Shown here: one piece after another, positions 23,745 to 24,825 of the stretch
How the letters are laid out: the number at the start of each line of letters is the position of its first letter
Numbering within the stretch: position 1 is the stretch's first letter
IMG/VR virus record: IMGVR_UViG_3300033146_000877
Location: 1 to 24,825 of that record
DNA length: 24,825 bases
Source of the DNA: a virus
Strand: one strand, 5' to 3'
The notes under the pieces: generated by a model
Databases searched by the model: none
What the model saw: the letters and a program-made list of their open reading frames with translations, nothing else
Told to the model about the DNA's origin: nothing
Translations under genes and position numbers: made by a program

Positions 23745-24185
23745 ATGGAGATGACAAAAGATCAATTAACGGTTAAGGATTATGCGGATTTCAAGGCAGA
23801 CTTCGAGTCTATGGAGCAGCAGTACTGGGATGATAGATGGGATGCGAGCTACTGGAAGCCACTGGCTGGCTTGTCGATGAGAGAGCATGGACTCTCTCCT
23901 TCTATCCTCTCGACCTTCTTAACCGCACTTAGAGAGGATTATGCAGGGTTCTCTGAAGCTTGTGGGGCCTTTGCCTGGTCTTCTCATCTCATCTCTTCTT
24001 TCGCCTATGAGGTAACGGAAGAGGGGCGGGCTGTTGAGAAGCAGTCGGTTGCTTTCTTGGATAGAGTGAGAGATACCGGGTCTCTCAGGAGTCCTAAGGA
24101 CGTTGTGAGGGTATGGATTGCGTTGCGGGCATATATAGAGTATCCCAAGTTACAGCAATTGGTAGCTGAAGGCATAGACTGGTAG
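23745..24185 (+). CDS. Unknown protein, first rightward gene (146 aa)
   Basis: I do not recognise this protein. The start ATG 23745 is chosen for AGGAGG (23732-23737) seven bases upstream; a longer frame from TTG 23688 would run through the hairpin and has no ribosome site. The 146 residues begin MEMTKDQLTVKDYADFKADF and include an aromatic stretch (YWDDRWDASYWKPLAGLSM) and a basic helix near 110-120 (SPKDVVRVWIALRAYIEYPK). It looks soluble, acidic and helical with no membrane segment. An ACTTAG half-site (23728-23733) overlaps its ribosome site, so the protein or site that recognises CTAAGT may control it. A terminator follows nine bases after the stop, so it is probably transcribed alone. 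Confidence 0.75.
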   Translation: MEMTKDQLTVKDYADFKADFESMEQQYWDDRWDASYWKPLAGLSMREHGLSPSILSTFLTALREDYAGFSEACGAFAWSSHLISSFAYEVTEEGRAVEKQSVAFLDRVRDTGSLRSPKDVVRVWIALRAYIEYPKLQQLVAEGIDW

Positions 24186-24193
24186 TAGCCGCT

Positions 24194-24234
24194 GAGGCAG
24201 GTTGGGTTTCATACCTGGCCTGTCTTATTTTTTT
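24194..24234 (+). terminator. Intrinsic terminator after the 146-aa gene
   Basis: GAGGCAGGTTGGG (24194-24206), loop TTTCATA, CCTGGCCTGTCTT (24214-24226), then A and seven T (24228-24234). In RNA all 13 positions can pair, five of them as G-U. It separates the 146-residue gene from the next promoter. Confidence 0.8.
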
Positions 24235-24257
24235 GTATTCACAAGGGTTGTGTATGT

Positions 24258-24286
24258 TTGAGCTATGCAATTTGCATAGTTATAGA
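24258..24286 (+). promoter_or_regulatory. Promoter with a palindromic operator filling its spacer
   Basis: TTGAGC (24258-24263), 17 bases, TATAGA (24281-24286): four of six matches to each sigma70 box at ideal spacing. The spacer is almost exactly CTATGCAA-T-TTGCATAG (24263-24279), a perfect 8+8 inverted repeat. It follows the terminator directly and precedes the membrane-protein gene by a leader of about 65 bases. A repressor bound here would block RNA polymerase. Confidence 0.5.
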
Positions 24287-24356
24287 CTCTAGTGGTGTTG
24301 TGAGTAAGCTAGAGAGAGAGAATAGAGATGATCTTGTTGAGTATAGGAGTATAGAA

Positions 24357-24614
24357 GTGAAGTATGTGATGTCTTTAATAGTAGGTGTGATGATAGGGTT
24401 ATTGATAGAAGCCGGTGGGGTAGTGATAGCACCATTGTTAATAACTGTTGTTTTGTTAGTGATGGAAGTGGTGAAGAATGGGTTTAGTTGGTTATGTATA
24501 CCATTGGTTGTTGGTCCAATCCTGGTAGTAGCCGATACCATACATCCAATGGTTGGTATTGCAGTGATAGTTGTATCAATCATTGTATTCATACATAGCG
24601 TGGAGGCGTCATGA
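24357..24614 (+). CDS. Small hydrophobic protein with about four membrane segments (85 aa)
   Basis: The GTG at 24357 is chosen because AGGAG (24345-24349) lies seven bases upstream; ATG 24369 is a possible shorter start, and the frame extends to TTG 24258 without a ribosome site. The protein is almost entirely hydrophobic, with likely membrane spans near residues 4-17, 20-36, 44-59 and 65-80, short polar turns between (EVVKNGFS, ADTIHP) and no signal-cleavage pattern. Val and Ile dominate. Early phage membrane proteins of this size include superinfection-exclusion, holin-like and unknown proteins; nothing here picks one. Not next to any recognisable endolysin, so a holin role is not supported. 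Its stop overlaps the next start (ATGA). Confidence 0.65.
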   Translation: MKYVMSLIVGVMIGLLIEAGGVVIAPLLITVVLLVMEVVKNGFSWLCIPLVVGPILVVADTIHPMVGIAVIVVSIIVFIHSVEAS

Positions 24615-24769
24615 ATAGATATCAAAGACGATTAGAAGCCAGGACAGAGCAGTTTGTTAAGGCTACCAGGGTCTTAAGAGAAGAGAAACAGAGAAGAGAT
24701 AAGGTTGAAGTAGCCCGCCTTCAGAGTGAGTTAAATCAATCTATTGCAATATTAAAGAGGTATTCATGA
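24611..24769 (+). CDS. Small basic helical protein (52 aa)
   Basis: The ATG at 24611 overlaps the membrane gene stop by four bases and has GGAGG four bases upstream. The 52 residues begin MNRYQRRLEARTEQFVKATR and are rich in Arg, Lys, Glu and Gln (VLREEKQRRDKVEVARLQSELNQ, shown in part), a strong single coiled-coil helix. I do not recognise it. It ends at TGA 24767-24769, again overlapping the next start (ATGA), so three genes in a row are translationally coupled. Confidence 0.65.
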   Translation: MNRYQRRLEARTEQFVKATRVLREEKQRRDKVEVARLQSELNQSIAILKRYS

Positions 24770-24825
24770 GCTATATGAAAGAGTCACTCTTAAAAAGGGA
24801 AGCAATTTTGAAACTACTTGATGAT
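24766..24825 (+). CDS. Start of a further rightward gene (cut by window edge)
   Basis: The ATG at 24766 overlaps the previous stop (TCATGAG) and AGAGG lies five bases upstream. Only 20 residues are visible, MSYMKESLLKREAILKLLDD, charged and helical. No function can be assigned. Confidence 0.55.
   Translation, partial: MSYMKESLLKREAILKLLDD

Noticed and set aside
24254-24292. A 12-codon leader peptide (MFELCNLHSYRL) over the palindrome
   Set aside because: It would start upstream of the predicted transcription start and has only a poor ribosome site.
24263-24625. 120-codon minus-strand open frame overlapping the membrane-protein gene
   Set aside because: It is Thr/Ile-rich low-complexity mirror sequence of the Val/Ile-rich membrane gene, and the coupled ATGA overlaps support the plus strand.

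Overview
This window is part of the genome of a short-tailed, podovirus-type double-stranded DNA phage with mid-range GC (low to mid 40s percent by eye). The evidence is a complete head, tail and ejection gene block, read leftward, in the order TerL, portal, small Bbp19-like protein, scaffold, major capsid, Bbp16-like cement, small protein, T7 gp11-like tail tube, T7 gp12-like nozzle, gp14-like, gp15-like and gp16-position ejection proteins, then a tail fibre. The head part (Bbp19, scaffold, capsid, Bbp16) has the order known from Bordetella phage BPP-1. The tail and ejection part has T7 order. A T7-type ejection set suggests a Gram-negative host, but nothing here names the host. No integrase, replication, lysis, tRNA, CRISPR or transposon genes are seen.

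Layout. 1-23301, minus strand: the late operon. Genes are packed with ATGA or TAATG overlaps or gaps of a few bases, nearly all with GGAGG-type ribosome sites. Almost half of the window (749-11719) is one intact gene for a 3656-residue virion protein. The only clear break in the late operon is an intrinsic terminator at 17925-17950, after the capsid and cement genes, the same relative place as T7 Tphi. 23302-23744: a 443-bp divergent control region with no gene, dense in CTAAGT/ACTTAG hexamers, with two long spaced repeats, three identically spaced dyads, a partial duplication of the terL leader and a hairpin. 23745-24825, plus strand: the start of the rightward (probably early) genes: a 146-residue unknown protein, a terminator, a promoter whose spacer is a perfect palindrome, then three translationally coupled small genes, the last cut by the window edge.

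The most striking observation is in the major capsid gene. It is split into two frames that join only by a +1 shift, and the zero frame ends exactly at TAT CTT TGA C, the 10-base core of the self-regulatory +1 frameshift site of bacterial prfB (release factor 2), with a G-run just upstream. This is either a programmed, RF2-sensitive frameshift controlling capsid synthesis or a sequence error or deletion that happens to imitate it. The control region is the second point of interest, because its repeats look like a dedicated phage regulatory code.
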